From Mycobacterium heckeshornense (GTDB taxonomy: Bacteria; Actinomycetota; Actinomycetes; Mycobacteriales; Mycobacteriaceae), in contig NZ_AP024237.1 in NCBI RefSeq assembly GCF_016592155.1, positions 1,612,001 through 1,676,000 of the forward strand: a DNA stretch of 64,000 nt, in the 5' to 3' direction. A program made the translations under genes and the position numbers. The notes under the pieces are model-generated. The model saw only the letters and a list, made by a program, of their open reading frames with translations, was not told where the DNA came from and did no database searches. Shown in pieces: positions 1-8,722 of the stretch (within the stretch, counting starts at the first letter, position 1; each line of letters opens with the position of its first letter).

Positions 1-384
1 CGGCACCGCCTCGCCGATCGGGTGCGCGCGCACATGCTCCTACGGATGCTGTCCTACTACATCAGCTGGCACATGAAACAAGCCCTCGCACCAATCCTTT
101 TCCAGGACAACGACAAACCCGCCGCCGCCGCCAAACGTGCCGACCCCGTCGCTCCCGCCCAACGCTCCGATCAAGCGCTGGCCAAGGCAGCGCGCAAACG
201 CACCGAAAACGACTACCCGGTGCACAGCTTCACCAGCCTGCTCGCCGACCTGGCCACCATCTGCGCCAACCACATCCAGCCCACCGACGACCTGCCGGCA
301 TTCACCAAGATCACCAACCCCACCCCACTACAGCGGCGAGCCTTCGAACTACTCGGCGTCTCACACCGCCACGGACTCGCGTAG
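1..384 (+). CDS. IS1634-type transposase, C-terminal part (cut by window edge)
   Basis: The reading frame is open from base 1 and ends in TAG at 384. The peptide aligns along its length with the C-terminal ~125 residues of the complete transposase at 16702-18483: RHRLADRV against RHRLTERV, then YYISWHMKQA against CYVTWHLRQA, NPVAPAQRS-like, and QRRAFEL near the end. This is the terminal part of an IS4-superfamily DDE transposase. The two copies differ at many residues, so they are relatives, not recent duplicates. Whether the 5' part is intact lies outside the window. Confidence 0.85.
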   Translation, partial: RHRLADRVRAHMLLRMLSYYISWHMKQALAPILFQDNDKPAAAAKRADPVAPAQRSDQALAKAARKRTENDYPVHSFTSLLADLATICANHIQPTDDLPAFTKITNPTPLQRRAFELLGVSHRHGLA

Positions 385-414
385 TCAGCACACCAACACA
401 AAACCCCAGCTCAA
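1..414 (+). mobile_element. 3' end of an IS1634-type insertion sequence
   Basis: This is the distal part of an insertion sequence whose transposase ends at 384. The terminal sequence read inward on the minus strand from 414 begins TTGAGCTGGGGTTTTG. It matches the corresponding end of the second copy at 16660 (TTGAGCTGGTGTTTTG), which supports 414 as the element end. The left part is beyond the window. Confidence 0.6.
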
Positions 415-515
415 CCCACTAAACCGCTCCACACCAGGGGGAACTTCGGATTAATAGCGGGTGATCCGCGCGCGAGCGAGCTTGCTCTCGCAACAGTTGC
501 GGAACCGTCAGCGAC

Positions 516-2006
516 TCACGGGGCATGGTCACTGCGCACAGGCGGAACGGCCTCACTGAAGAAGCGCCGGATCACGCTTAAATCGGGCTTGCCCGAAGGT
601 GTTCGGGGGATTGCGTCGACGATCGCGATCTCAGTAGGAACCTCATAGCGCGCCAGACGGTTTCGCAGAAAGTCCATCAACTGCCCGACGCCCACCGATC
701 CGGTTTCGCGCAGTTCGACCATGGCGACCGGTGTCTCGCCAAGGCGCTCGTCGCGCCGGCCGACGACGGCAGCGCCCGCCACCGCCGGGTGGCCCTCCAG
801 CGCGGTGCGCACGTCATCGGGCATCACTTTGAAGCCGCCGCGGATGATTGCCTGGTCGGCGCGTCCCAGGATCCACAAGAAGCCGTCTTCGTCGATGCGC
901 GCCATGTCGGTGGTGCGCATCCACGCCGAAGAGGGGCCGAGTTGTCCGGGTTTGACCTCGAGCAATCCAACTTCGTTAGGTCCGAGTACAGTGCCGTCGT
1001 CGTCGACCACGCGCAACTGAGCGCCTAGGCTGGCACGGCCCACACTGCCGCGTTTCGCATGCCAGTACTTGTGGTAATCGGCCAGCGTCCAGCCGGCCAC
1101 ACCGCCTCCGAATTCAGTTGCGGCATAGGACGTCAAGACGGGAATCCCGAACTTCTCGGTGAAAGCATCGGCATCCTCGGCCGACAGCGGAGCAGTGCCG
1201 GACGTTACGGCGCGAATGCTCGCCAGGTCCTCACGGCGCAGGTCCGAGTGCAACACCATACGCAACGCGGCCGGCACCAGCGACACGGTGCGTGGCCGGT
1301 GCTTGCGTACTGCCTCGGCCCAGGTGGCGAGTTCAAATTTTTCCAGCAGCGCAAACGGTCTCGCCTTGGCAATGCACTGCAGCACCCGGAACACCCCGCC
1401 AATATGCACCAGTGGCGAGTTGACGATCGCCACACTGCGGCGGATTTCGGTAGGGGCTGGGGACCGCTCCAGTGCGTGGCCCATCACGCTGCGCGCCAGC
1501 ATGTCGTAGGTGAGATCGACGCGCTTCGGTGGTCCGGTTGTTCCGCTGGTCAGCATCCAGACCGCAACACCGGGGCGGCCGGCATCCGCGCGGGAGTTTC
1601 CCACGCTCACCTGGGGCTCGCAGTCTCGATTCGAGATCGAGATTGTCGCGATTCCGGCTGGCACCAACGTCGTGACGTCGTCGGATTCGCCAATGACCAT
1701 TGGCAGCTGAAGCGCCCTGATCTCGGTCCGGGTGCGTTCTTCGCCCCGAGAAGGATTGAGCACCACGACGCACCCGCCCAACTCCAACACCCCCAGGAAC
1801 GCCGCGACTTGCGCCGGCCGGTTGCGCAGCAGTATTCCGACTCGAGGATGCGCGCTGTCGGTGTGCGTCGTAACCAGCGCACCGATCTTGGTCGCCATGT
1901 CCCTGATCTGGCCCCACGACAGCCAGCGGTCCCCGTATTCGATGGCGTGCGCGTCAGGCTGCAAATTAAGTACATCGGTGATGCGACGACTGAGCGCGTG
2001 CGCCAT
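516..2006 (-). CDS. acyl-CoA synthetase (FadD-like, AMP-forming)
   Basis: Predicted 496-residue acyl-adenylate-forming ligase that would activate a carboxylic acid with ATP and CoA. The phosphate-binding loop is TSGTTGPPK at about residue 160. The adenine region SYAATEFGG, the hinge-side motif LWILGRADQ and the C-terminal lysine motif RTPSGKP are all present. The open frame runs further upstream, but ATG at 2006 is preferred: it overlaps the TGA of the crotonase upstream by one base (TGATG) and gives the normal FadD N-terminus. Last gene of a minus-strand operon with three crotonases. The substrate is unknown. Confidence 0.9.
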   Translation of the reverse strand: MAHALSRRITDVLNLQPDAHAIEYGDRWLSWGQIRDMATKIGALVTTHTDSAHPRVGILLRNRPAQVAAFLGVLELGGCVVVLNPSRGEERTRTEIRALQLPMVIGESDDVTTLVPAGIATISISNRDCEPQVSVGNSRADAGRPGVAVWMLTSGTTGPPKRVDLTYDMLARSVMGHALERSPAPTEIRRSVAIVNSPLVHIGGVFRVLQCIAKARPFALLEKFELATWAEAVRKHRPRTVSLVPAALRMVLHSDLRREDLASIRAVTSGTAPLSAEDADAFTEKFGIPVLTSYAATEFGGGVAGWTLADYHKYWHAKRGSVGRASLGAQLRVVDDDGTVLGPNEVGLLEVKPGQLGPSSAWMRTTDMARIDEDGFLWILGRADQAIIRGGFKVMPDDVRTALEGHPAVAGAAVVGRRDERLGETPVAMVELRETGSVGVGQLMDFLRNRLARYEVPTEIAIVDAIPRTPSGKPDLSVIRRFFSEAVPPVRSDHAP

Positions 2007-2788
2007 CAGCGGACCCTCGGTTGTGCCGTGGGACCTTGGCCGCGGGCGGCCAATTCGGCTGTGCCAATCGGATTGCCCAACCGTGTGTAGATCAAGCCTT
2101 GCTCCAATGCCGCCCGGTACGGCTTGTCCAGCGACTCCCAAATCGCTTTGACCGTGCCTTGGGTCGCCGACGGCGGTTTCGCGGCGATCGTGGCTGCGAT
2201 CTCGTGGGCGCGATGCCATAACCGTTCGGCCGGCACCACTTCCGACACCAGGCCAATCCGCAATGCGGTGTCGGCGCTGACGCGTTCGTCGTTGCCCATT
2301 AAAGCCATTCGCAGCGTCTCCCCCAACCCAATGCGGCGCATCAGCCCAATCGGCTCCAGAGCACACACGAGGCCCGCCGAGACATGTGAGTCGAAAAACG
2401 TTGCATCCGCAGAACAGATGACCACATCAGACTCGTTGAGGAAGTAGAACGCACCCGCAGTGCACATCCCCTGCACCGCACACACCACGGGTTTCCACAT
2501 CTTTTGCCATTTAGGGCTCAGCGCCTCACCAGGGTCTTCATGGTTCCAAACGTTGTCGGGTTGTCCATACGGTGTTTTGATGTCGAGGCCGGCGCTGAAC
2601 GCCCGAGTGCCGGCGGCGCGCAGCACGACGGCGTTAACCGAATCGTCGTGCTTGACCAGGCGCCAAGCCTCGCGTACCTCTTCACACATCGTGCGATTGA
2701 ACGCGTTGAGCTGGTCCGGCCGGTTCAACGTGATGGTCGCGACACGGTCGGTCGCGTCGACGTCGAGCAGGATGGTCTGAAAGCTCAT
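2006..2788 (-). CDS. enoyl-CoA hydratase/isomerase (crotonase)
   Basis: 260-residue crotonase-fold enzyme expected to hydrate, isomerise or cleave an acyl-CoA. The N-terminal signature VATITLNRPDQLNAFN and the first oxyanion-hole segment AFSAGLDIKTP are visible, followed by the second oxyanion segment around GMCTAGAF. ATG at 2788 is chosen over two upstream ATGs because it forms a four-base ATGA overlap with the stop of the preceding gene. It resembles the next crotonase (both have FFD-HVS after the second oxyanion loop), suggesting tandem duplication. The usual acid/base glutamate positions are not clearly conserved, so the reaction is uncertain. Confidence 0.9.
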   Translation of the reverse strand: MSFQTILLDVDATDRVATITLNRPDQLNAFNRTMCEEVREAWRLVKHDDSVNAVVLRAAGTRAFSAGLDIKTPYGQPDNVWNHEDPGEALSPKWQKMWKPVVCAVQGMCTAGAFYFLNESDVVICSADATFFDSHVSAGLVCALEPIGLMRRIGLGETLRMALMGNDERVSADTALRIGLVSEVVPAERLWHRAHEIAATIAAKPPSATQGTVKAIWESLDKPYRAALEQGLIYTRLGNPIGTAELAARGQGPTAQPRVR

Positions 2789-3588
2789 CGGCATCGCCAA
2801 TTTGGTGGTCGTTTTTCGACAAAGGCTTTGGGGCCCTCCTGCGCGTCGTCGGTGCGCAGCACGCGTTCCCGGAAGGTCTCGGCTAGATTTTCGGCCTCAT
2901 GCAGCGGCAGATCCAGGCCTTTGAGGATTGCCAGCCGGGTGCCCCGGACAGCCAGCGGCGCATTGGAGTTGACCATGTCGGCGATTTCATGGGCGCGGTC
3001 CAAAAGCCGTTCGTGCTCGACGATCTCGCTGACCAGTCCCAGCTCATAGGCGCGCTTCGCGCTCATCCGTTCATGCTTGCCCATCAGGGCCATCCGCAAT
3101 GCGACCGACCGGGGCAGTACCCGGGCCAGGCGCACCACCTCACGCCCGGCCACCAGACCGATGCTGACGTGCGGATCGAAGAACGTCGCCTTCTCGGAGG
3201 CGATGACGATGTCACCGGTGGTGACCCAATCCAGCCCGGCGCCGCAACACAGGCCGTTGATGGCGGCCAAGACCGGTTTGGCCATCCGCCGAAACGGCGG
3301 GGTGCCTTCCTGGGGTGCTTCCCACTGCTCATACGTCGACAGGTAGGGGCGCTCGTAGATCACCCTACCGTCGCCGGGGATCTCCTTGACGTCGGCGCCG
3401 GCGCAAAACGCTCGACCGGTGCCCGTGACGATGAGCAGCCATACCCGGTCGTCGTTTTCTGCCGCGTCGTAGGCTGCCCGCAGCTCGCTGATCATATGTG
3501 GGCTAAGTGCGTTAAGCGCGTCGGGGCGATTCAGCGTGATGGTGGCAGTGTGTCCGTCGACGTCATATTTGATGGTGTCGAAAGACAT
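2785..3588 (-). CDS. enoyl-CoA hydratase/isomerase (crotonase)
   Basis: 267-residue crotonase. Visible motifs are TATITLNRPDALNALS, the oxyanion segment AFCAGADVKEIPG and GLCCGAGLDW. The ATG at 3588 is preferred over the longer frame start at 3612 because GAAGGG lies six bases upstream. It is coupled to the downstream crotonase by ATGA. Related in sequence to that neighbour, so the two may act on successive intermediates or form a mixed oligomer; that is inference. Confidence 0.9.
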   Translation of the reverse strand: MSFDTIKYDVDGHTATITLNRPDALNALSPHMISELRAAYDAAENDDRVWLLIVTGTGRAFCAGADVKEIPGDGRVIYERPYLSTYEQWEAPQEGTPPFRRMAKPVLAAINGLCCGAGLDWVTTGDIVIASEKATFFDPHVSIGLVAGREVVRLARVLPRSVALRMALMGKHERMSAKRAYELGLVSEIVEHERLLDRAHEIADMVNSNAPLAVRGTRLAILKGLDLPLHEAENLAETFRERVLRTDDAQEGPKAFVEKRPPNWRCR

Positions 3589-3615
3589 GCGGTTCCCTTC
3601 GTCAGCTGGCACAGC

Positions 3616-4437
3616 TCACCGGCCGCGAAACCTCGGCGGGCGCTTTTCCCTGAAGGCAGCCAAGCCTTCCTTGAAGTCTGCTGTGCGGCAAGATAATTCC
3701 AGATCGAATAACTCTTGTGTCATGGATTGGCTCAACGTCGCATGCTGGCCATAGTAAATGGCCTGCTTGGTCAGGCCGATCGCTACTGTGGGCCCGGACG
3801 CCAGTCGTGACAGCACATCTTCGCTCGCGGAGTCGAGCTCTGAATGGTCCACCGCCCGGTAAATCAATCCCCAATCCGCGGCATGTGTTGCGCTGACTTT
3901 CTCGCCCAGCAACAGCATTTCCTTGGCCCGGGTCAGGCCGACCAGCCGAGGCAGCAGCCAGCTGGCGCCCGAATCCGGGCTGAAACCGCGCGCAACGAAC
4001 GGTTCCCAGAATGTGGCATTGTTAGCGGCAATGGTGAAGTCGGCGGCCAAAGCCAGATTGCACCCGAGACCGGCCGCCCAGCCCCGCACGCTGCACACCA
4101 CCGGCAACTGGATGGTGTAGACCAATTCGATCAGCCGATGTGCCAGGTGGGGAATGCGGCGCAGCAGCGCTCCAGTGCGGGGACGCTGCTGCGCGTCGCT
4201 GTTGGTGGCTACCCAGTCGGCGCCCGCGCAGAAGTCGCTTCCGGCTCCTGTGATGTGAACCGCGCGAAGCGAGTCGTCGGTCGCCGCACCGGTCAACACG
4301 CTGATAAATGACTCAACCATGATATGGCTCAACGAATTACGTTGAGCAGGACGGTCGAGTGTGACCCGCAAGATGTCACCGTCGCGGCGTACTGTCACTG
4401 AGCCGTCAGTTGCGGCGGAGTGGAGGTTTTGACTCAC
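3616..4437 (-). CDS. enoyl-CoA hydratase/isomerase (crotonase), first gene of operon
   Basis: 273-residue crotonase: ILRVTLDRPAQRNSLS, oxyanion segment DFCAGADW, second segment RGWAAGLGCNLALAADF, then FWEPF. The open frame allows ATG at 4476, but that codon lies inside the palindromic operator at 4464-4482, so a promoter there would exclude it from the message. GTG at 4437, preceded by GGCGGA, is therefore preferred. It heads the minus-strand operon of three crotonases and a ligase, diverging from the thioesterase at 4561. Confidence 0.85.
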   Translation of the reverse strand: MSQNLHSAATDGSVTVRRDGDILRVTLDRPAQRNSLSHIMVESFISVLTGAATDDSLRAVHITGAGSDFCAGADWVATNSDAQQRPRTGALLRRIPHLAHRLIELVYTIQLPVVCSVRGWAAGLGCNLALAADFTIAANNATFWEPFVARGFSPDSGASWLLPRLVGLTRAKEMLLLGEKVSATHAADWGLIYRAVDHSELDSASEDVLSRLASGPTVAIGLTKQAIYYGQHATLSQSMTQELFDLELSCRTADFKEGLAAFREKRPPRFRGR

Positions 4438-4463
4438 CGTTGATTCCGCCCTCCTCCGGCCTA

Positions 4464-4482
4464 TACCGTTACCCATACAGTA
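4464..4482. promoter_or_regulatory. 19-bp operator-like palindrome, site 1
   Basis: TACCGTTA-CCC-ATACAGTA on the plus strand, an 8-3-8 inverted repeat. It matches the best copy (TACTGTAA-ATA-TTACAGTA at 23844) at 13 of 16 arm positions. It sits in the divergent promoter region between the crotonase operon and the thioesterase-GntR operon. More CTGTAT/ATACAG and GTAGC/GCTAC repeats follow up to 4506. Regulator assignment is inference. Confidence 0.6.
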
Positions 4483-4560
4483 GCAGCTACGATTGCTACG
4501 CTGTATAAATTAGCAAGGAAAGGTTGGCGGGGGAACAGCCAGCCTTATGAAAGAGGATCC

Positions 4561-5202
4561 ATGGCCTTCGGCGAGCAACCGTTACCGCAGACTATTGCCG
4601 CTGCCGCGGCGATTCGGCGCCTGGCTTCGCTGCTGCTTGCGCTCGAACATCCCCATCCCACCGTTGACGCCATGCTCACAAAGTTCGCCGACTGGGAGCG
4701 CGAGCTGACGGCAGCGGCGCCGCCGGATAGCGCGCCCCGAATCGGTCCGGACGACGACGGCGTGCGCCGGGTGTATCTCGATCACTCAGCCGACATCGGT
4801 GCCTTCAACCCATGCTTTCCGGAGTACCTTTTCGATTACCTCGACGCCGAGACGGCCGGCGGGCGGGTCACCTTCCCCTTGGTGTACGAGGGTCCGCCAG
4901 GGTTGGTCCACGGCGGGTTTCTGGGTGTCTTCTTCGACTGCGTGATCCAACATCACAACTGCGCCGCCGAATTGTCGGGCAAGACCCGTTCACTACAGTT
5001 GACGTTTCGTCGGCCGACCCCGATCCTCACCGAGCTGCACTTCGACATCGTGCGCAGCGAAATCGACCGGGGCATCCAATCGACGGCCCGGCTGCTGCGC
5101 GACGGTGAGGTGCTGGCCATCGGGGAGAGCAACACGTTGGCGTTGCCACCTGACAAGCTGACCGGACATCGATTCGGCCGGCGACGACCCGAGACGGCTT
5201 GA
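4561..5202 (+). CDS. hotdog-fold thioesterase (PaaI/4HBT type)
   Basis: 213-residue protein. The C-terminal two thirds carry a hotdog thioesterase signature, PPGLVHGGFLGVFFD around residues 117-131: the HGG turn plus an aspartate at the helix end. A TRSLQLTFRRPTP strand and a glycine-poor C-terminus follow. The N-terminal ~60 residues are an extension. ATG at 4561 is preceded by AAAGAGG. It would hydrolyse or bind an acyl-CoA. The next gene (GntR) starts one base after its stop, so the enzyme and regulator are co-transcribed. Confidence 0.8.
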   Translation: MAFGEQPLPQTIAAAAAIRRLASLLLALEHPHPTVDAMLTKFADWERELTAAAPPDSAPRIGPDDDGVRRVYLDHSADIGAFNPCFPEYLFDYLDAETAGGRVTFPLVYEGPPGLVHGGFLGVFFDCVIQHHNCAAELSGKTRSLQLTFRRPTPILTELHFDIVRSEIDRGIQSTARLLRDGEVLAIGESNTLALPPDKLTGHRFGRRRPETA

Positions 5203-5203
5203 C

Positions 5204-6031
5204 ATGGCGGGACAGCGAATTCGTCAGCCGCGGGTGGCAGAAATCGTCGCAGCCCGGCTGCGCGACGATATCTTGTCGGGACGCCTCAGGGAAGGCGACG
5301 TCTTGCCGTCGCAGGAAAGCCTGTTCGCAGAATTCGGTGTGAGTCCCCCGGCCGTGCGCGAGGCGATCCACATTCTGGAGACCGATGGGCTGATCTCAGT
5401 GCGCCGGGGCAACGTTGGGGGAGCGGTTGTCCACCTGCCATCCGCCGAGCGCACCGCCCACATGATCAGCATGGTGCTGCAGACGCGGTCGGCGACGCCC
5501 GCCGACGTCAGCGAGGCCCTGATGCACCTCGAGCCGATTTGCGCTGGAATGTGCGCGGCCCGGGCAGATCGGATGACCGAAGTGGTGCCCTATCTTCAGG
5601 CTGAAATCGCGGCTCAGGTCGAGGAATTCGACGATGTGGCCCAATATGTACCCAATGCCCGGCGGTTCCACGAAACGCTGGTGTCGCGTTGTGGCAACGA
5701 GCCAATGATCTTGCTGATCGGCTCGCTGGAGCTGATCTGGTCTGCCCATGAGTCTGCCGTCTGGAATGGCGAGGGTGACCCGGCACCAATGGGGCGCAAA
5801 ACCCGGCGGGCGGCACTGCGTGACCACCAGCGGTTGCTTGACGCTATTTGTGACGGCAATGCCGCGCGAGCGATGCGGGTAGCGCAGAATCACCTCGCCG
5901 CGGCGCGCCACAACACGCTTGTGTTCGGCACGGACAAAACCATCGAGGCCAAGCTGATCGGTAACACCGGCTTGGACTTCGGCCCCCAGTACAACGGGCG
6001 ACCCGGGAGCAGGAAGGAGTCCGGCACATGA
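5204..6031 (+). CDS. GntR-family transcriptional regulator (FadR/FCD subfamily)
   Basis: 275 residues. The N-terminal winged helix-turn-helix spans about residues 5-75 (LRDDILSGRLREGDVLPSQ, then VSPPAVREAIHILETDGLI, then VRRGNVGGAVV). An alpha-helical FCD-type effector domain covers about residues 85-245. FadR-type GntR proteins commonly bind fatty acyl-CoA or organic acids and control adjacent catabolic genes. It sits between the thioesterase (one-base gap) and a crotonase (ATGA overlap), so it is probably a local, auto-regulating repressor. A role in the wider regulon cannot be excluded. Confidence 0.9.
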   Translation: MAGQRIRQPRVAEIVAARLRDDILSGRLREGDVLPSQESLFAEFGVSPPAVREAIHILETDGLISVRRGNVGGAVVHLPSAERTAHMISMVLQTRSATPADVSEALMHLEPICAGMCAARADRMTEVVPYLQAEIAAQVEEFDDVAQYVPNARRFHETLVSRCGNEPMILLIGSLELIWSAHESAVWNGEGDPAPMGRKTRRAALRDHQRLLDAICDGNAARAMRVAQNHLAAARHNTLVFGTDKTIEAKLIGNTGLDFGPQYNGRPGSRKESGT

Positions 6032-6906
6032 CCGCATCGGGCACTTCGGACAATCGTGTGCTTTTCGACATCGATGCCGACAAGCGGATTGCAACCATCA
6101 CATTGAACAATCCCAAGCAACGCAACTCATACGACGCCACCATGCGTGACGGCATCGCGCGGTACCTCGATCACGTCGCCCAAGACGACGACATCACGGT
6201 TGTGCTGTTGCGCGGAGCGGGCGGAGTGTTCAGCACCGGCGCCGACATGAACAACGCCTACGGCTGGTATGGGGCCGACAGCACCACATCAGCGAAAAGC
6301 CGCCCAAGTCAACGACGCCGGCTTACGGTGGACCGCAAGTCGTTTGGCTTCTACCACAATTTTATGGGATTCCCGAAGGTCACGGTCGGGGAGATCAGCG
6401 GCTATGCCCTCGGGGGCGGTTTCGAGATGGCGCTGATGACTGACATTTCCGTGATCGCACGCGATACCAAGATCGGTATGCCCGCCACACGCTTTCTCGG
6501 GCCTGCGCTTGGCAGCTTGCATATGTTCTTTCACCGGCTGGGACCGGTTTTGGCTCGACGTCTGCTGCTGACCGGTGACATCATCGAGGCCGGCGCCGTC
6601 GAGCATCTGGGAATCTTCACCGACACCTGCGATCCCGGCAACGTCACCGCGCGTGCCCGCTACTGGGCGGAGAAGGCCGCGAAAATGCCGGCCGACGGCG
6701 TCGTCATCGCCAAGGAGGCGTTCCGCTTGGTCGAACAAACACAGGCCTACCAAGGCGAGGAAGTTGCCAGCTACTTGTTCCACGCCTTCGGGACCAACCT
6801 GCAGTTTGCGCCGGGCGAATTCAATTTCGTCAAGACGCGAGCCCGATACGGCACCAAGGAGGCGTTCCGGCTGCGCGACGAACACTTTCACGTGCCAGAG
6901 CCATAA
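6028..6906 (+). CDS. enoyl-CoA hydratase/isomerase family protein
   Basis: 292-residue crotonase, longer than its neighbours because of a basic insertion at about residues 88-105 after the first oxyanion segment VFSTGADMNNAYG. IATITLNNPKQRNSYD and GYALGGGFEMALMTD define the fold. The start overlaps the GntR stop by ATGA. It ends 8 bp before the convergent TetR gene. The region that normally carries the catalytic glutamates reads MPATRFLGPALGS, so classical hydratase activity is doubtful. Confidence 0.85.
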   Translation: MTASGTSDNRVLFDIDADKRIATITLNNPKQRNSYDATMRDGIARYLDHVAQDDDITVVLLRGAGGVFSTGADMNNAYGWYGADSTTSAKSRPSQRRRLTVDRKSFGFYHNFMGFPKVTVGEISGYALGGGFEMALMTDISVIARDTKIGMPATRFLGPALGSLHMFFHRLGPVLARRLLLTGDIIEAGAVEHLGIFTDTCDPGNVTARARYWAEKAAKMPADGVVIAKEAFRLVEQTQAYQGEEVASYLFHAFGTNLQFAPGEFNFVKTRARYGTKEAFRLRDEHFHVPEP

Positions 6907-6913
6907 GCGCGGG

Positions 6914-7714
6914 TTACCGAGACGTCCTGGCTTGCCCTCGCGGAACCGCCGATTTGCGCGCCCGCACGGGAGATGACTTTGCCGTCTTCCGCTGGCGCGT
7001 CGGCCGTTTCGAGCCCTCCTCGATTAGCCGCGCTGCATGGTCGAGGATGCATTCCAGACCGTATTCGAAATTGGTCTCGTCCGCGGCGCCGATGTGGTGG
7101 CCCTTCGCCGTCATCTGGGCGAGTAGTGGTGTTGTTTCCGGGTCGATGACCATGGCGTCCTCGATCGTGCGTGCCGCGCCATTCTCAGCCTCCTGGTTTT
7201 TTTGATGCAACCGGTGCAATACCACGGATCCCCGTACGTGCACCGAGACCGCAGAATAGGTATCGAACGCTTCCTCGGGGGACAGGCCCGCCTCGACCAG
7301 ACCGGCGATTGCCTTCTCGATCTCTTGAACCCCGAGTCGTGCCGCTTTGGGACTGAGCGCAGACCGGATCAGAATCAGATCGCACAATATCGGGTTGCCG
7401 ATGAACGTCTTCCGCATCGAGCGGGCATGGTTTCGCAATGTCTCGCGCCAGTCGCTGGCCTCGACATACGGGGTTGCGAACACGTATTTGCGCAACGCGC
7501 GGTCGGTCATCGCGTTGAGCAGGTCGTCCTTCTTCCGGAAATACCAGTAGATGCTTGTGACGCCGACGCCCAGATGCTTTCCCAGCAGTGGCATGCTCAG
7601 GTTGTCTATCGACACCTGCTCGGCGAGCTCGAACGCGCCCGTGATGATGTCGTCGGGATTGATGGATCCGCGTTCGCGTCGCTGACGCTTGTCGGCGGTC
7701 GCTTGCTTAGCCAC
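6914..7714 (-). CDS. TetR-family transcriptional regulator
   Basis: 266 residues with an N-terminal helix-turn-helix (LAEQVSIDNLSMPLLGKHLG, then VTSIYWYFRKKDDLL) at about residues 20-70, a helical ligand domain and a basic C-terminal tail rich in Arg/Lys. The open frame extends to 7798, but GTG at 7714 has GGAGG eight bases upstream and gives a normal TetR N-terminus. It diverges from the SDR gene; a copy of the 19-bp palindrome lies between them at 7840-7858. It is the simplest candidate for the protein that reads the eight palindromes, which is inference. Confidence 0.9.
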   Translation of the reverse strand: MAKQATADKRQRRERGSINPDDIITGAFELAEQVSIDNLSMPLLGKHLGVGVTSIYWYFRKKDDLLNAMTDRALRKYVFATPYVEASDWRETLRNHARSMRKTFIGNPILCDLILIRSALSPKAARLGVQEIEKAIAGLVEAGLSPEEAFDTYSAVSVHVRGSVVLHRLHQKNQEAENGAARTIEDAMVIDPETTPLLAQMTAKGHHIGAADETNFEYGLECILDHAARLIEEGSKRPTRQRKTAKSSPVRARKSAVPRGQARTSR

Positions 7715-7839
7715 TGCGAGCACCTCCATCACGATCAATGCTGCTGACGCAGTCCCGAGCTGGGGGCCGGTGGAATCGAATCTACCGGCAGGTGCCATCT
7801 GAACTGCCGCGACGCGGGCGTGTCGTCATTTCTCTCTGC

Positions 7840-7858
7840 TACTGTAATGCCTATCGTA
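7840..7858. promoter_or_regulatory. 19-bp operator-like palindrome, site 2
   Basis: TACTGTAA-TGC-CTATCGTA. The left arm is perfect and the right arm matches TTACAGTA at 5 of 8 positions. It lies between the divergent TetR (start 7714) and SDR (start 7908) genes, as expected for an autoregulated repressor. A secondary repeat, CCTATC...GATAGG, spans 7850-7872. Confidence 0.55.
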
Positions 7859-7907
7859 GGCTTTTTGATAGGTGCTGTGGCGAACGAGCAGCAACCGGGT
7901 ATTGGTG

Positions 7908-8705
7908 ATGGACTTAGGGCTCAAAGACGCGACCGCGGCGGTGGTTGGCGGCGCTCGTGGCATGGGACTGGCTACTGCACGGTGTCTCGCCGCCGACGGT
8001 GCCCGAGTGGCCGTGATCGCCCGATCCCGCGCCGATCTTGATCGCGCGGCCGAAGACCTGCGGCGGCTTGGCAGCGCGGATGCTTTCGGCTTGGTTGCCG
8101 ATGTCCGTGACGCCGGGCAAGTCGACAAGGTGTTCGCCGAACTCGGCCAACGGTGGGGCGGCGAACTCAACGCGCTCGTCAACGCGGTCGGGCCGAGCAC
8201 GGTGGGCAGCTTCGAGGATCTGACCGACGACCAGTGGCGGCAGGCTTTCGACGACGGCGTGATGGGGATGGTGCATTGCGTCCGCTCGGCACTGCCGCTG
8301 TTGCGAAAGGCCGCCTGGGCACGGATCGTCAACTTCTCGGCGCACTCGACCCAGCGGCAAAGTGTCGTGTTGCCCGCCTACACCGCCGCCAAGGCAGCCC
8401 TGACTAGCGTTTCGAAAAACTTGTCGTTGCTGCTGGCCAAGGACGAGATCCTGGTCAACGTCGTCTCGCCGGGCAGCATCGCCTCGGAGTCGCTGGTCGG
8501 TTGGGCCAACTCGGTTGGCGTCGACGGCGACGACCCTTACCAGTTGATGGACGCCATTGCGCGGCATTTCGGGCATCCGGCGCACTTGCCGCGCGCTGGA
8601 CTTCCGGACGAAATCGGCCCGGTGGTCGCATTTTTGGCGTCGCGGCGCAACTCCTACATGACGGGAGCCAATGTCAACGTTGACGGCGGTTCTGACTTCA
8701 CCTGA
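7908..8705 (+). CDS. short-chain dehydrogenase/reductase
   Basis: 265-residue classical-type SDR. The nucleotide-binding turn is VVGGARGMGLATAR near residue 10, an NAV(G) motif follows the beta4 strand, and the active site has serine in NFSAHS with YTAAK (Tyr-x3-Lys). It would oxidise a hydroxyl or reduce a ketone on a CoA thioester or ring intermediate. ATG at 7908 is chosen because the fold begins directly after it; the frame is open from 7872. It is followed 14 bp later by the DapA-like gene, so the two probably act in sequence. Confidence 0.9.
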   Translation: MDLGLKDATAAVVGGARGMGLATARCLAADGARVAVIARSRADLDRAAEDLRRLGSADAFGLVADVRDAGQVDKVFAELGQRWGGELNALVNAVGPSTVGSFEDLTDDQWRQAFDDGVMGMVHCVRSALPLLRKAAWARIVNFSAHSTQRQSVVLPAYTAAKAALTSVSKNLSLLLAKDEILVNVVSPGSIASESLVGWANSVGVDGDDPYQLMDAIARHFGHPAHLPRAGLPDEIGPVVAFLASRRNSYMTGANVNVDGGSDFT

Positions 8706-8722
8706 CGACGAGGGGAGGCGTG

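Noticed and set aside
1059..2090. 343-codon plus-strand ORF
   Set aside because: Lies opposite a convincing acyl-CoA ligase and has no recognisable features.
7849..7861. GCCTA-TCG-TAGGC as an independent operator
   Set aside because: Short arms and overlap with the 19-bp site 2; more simply part of that promoter region.
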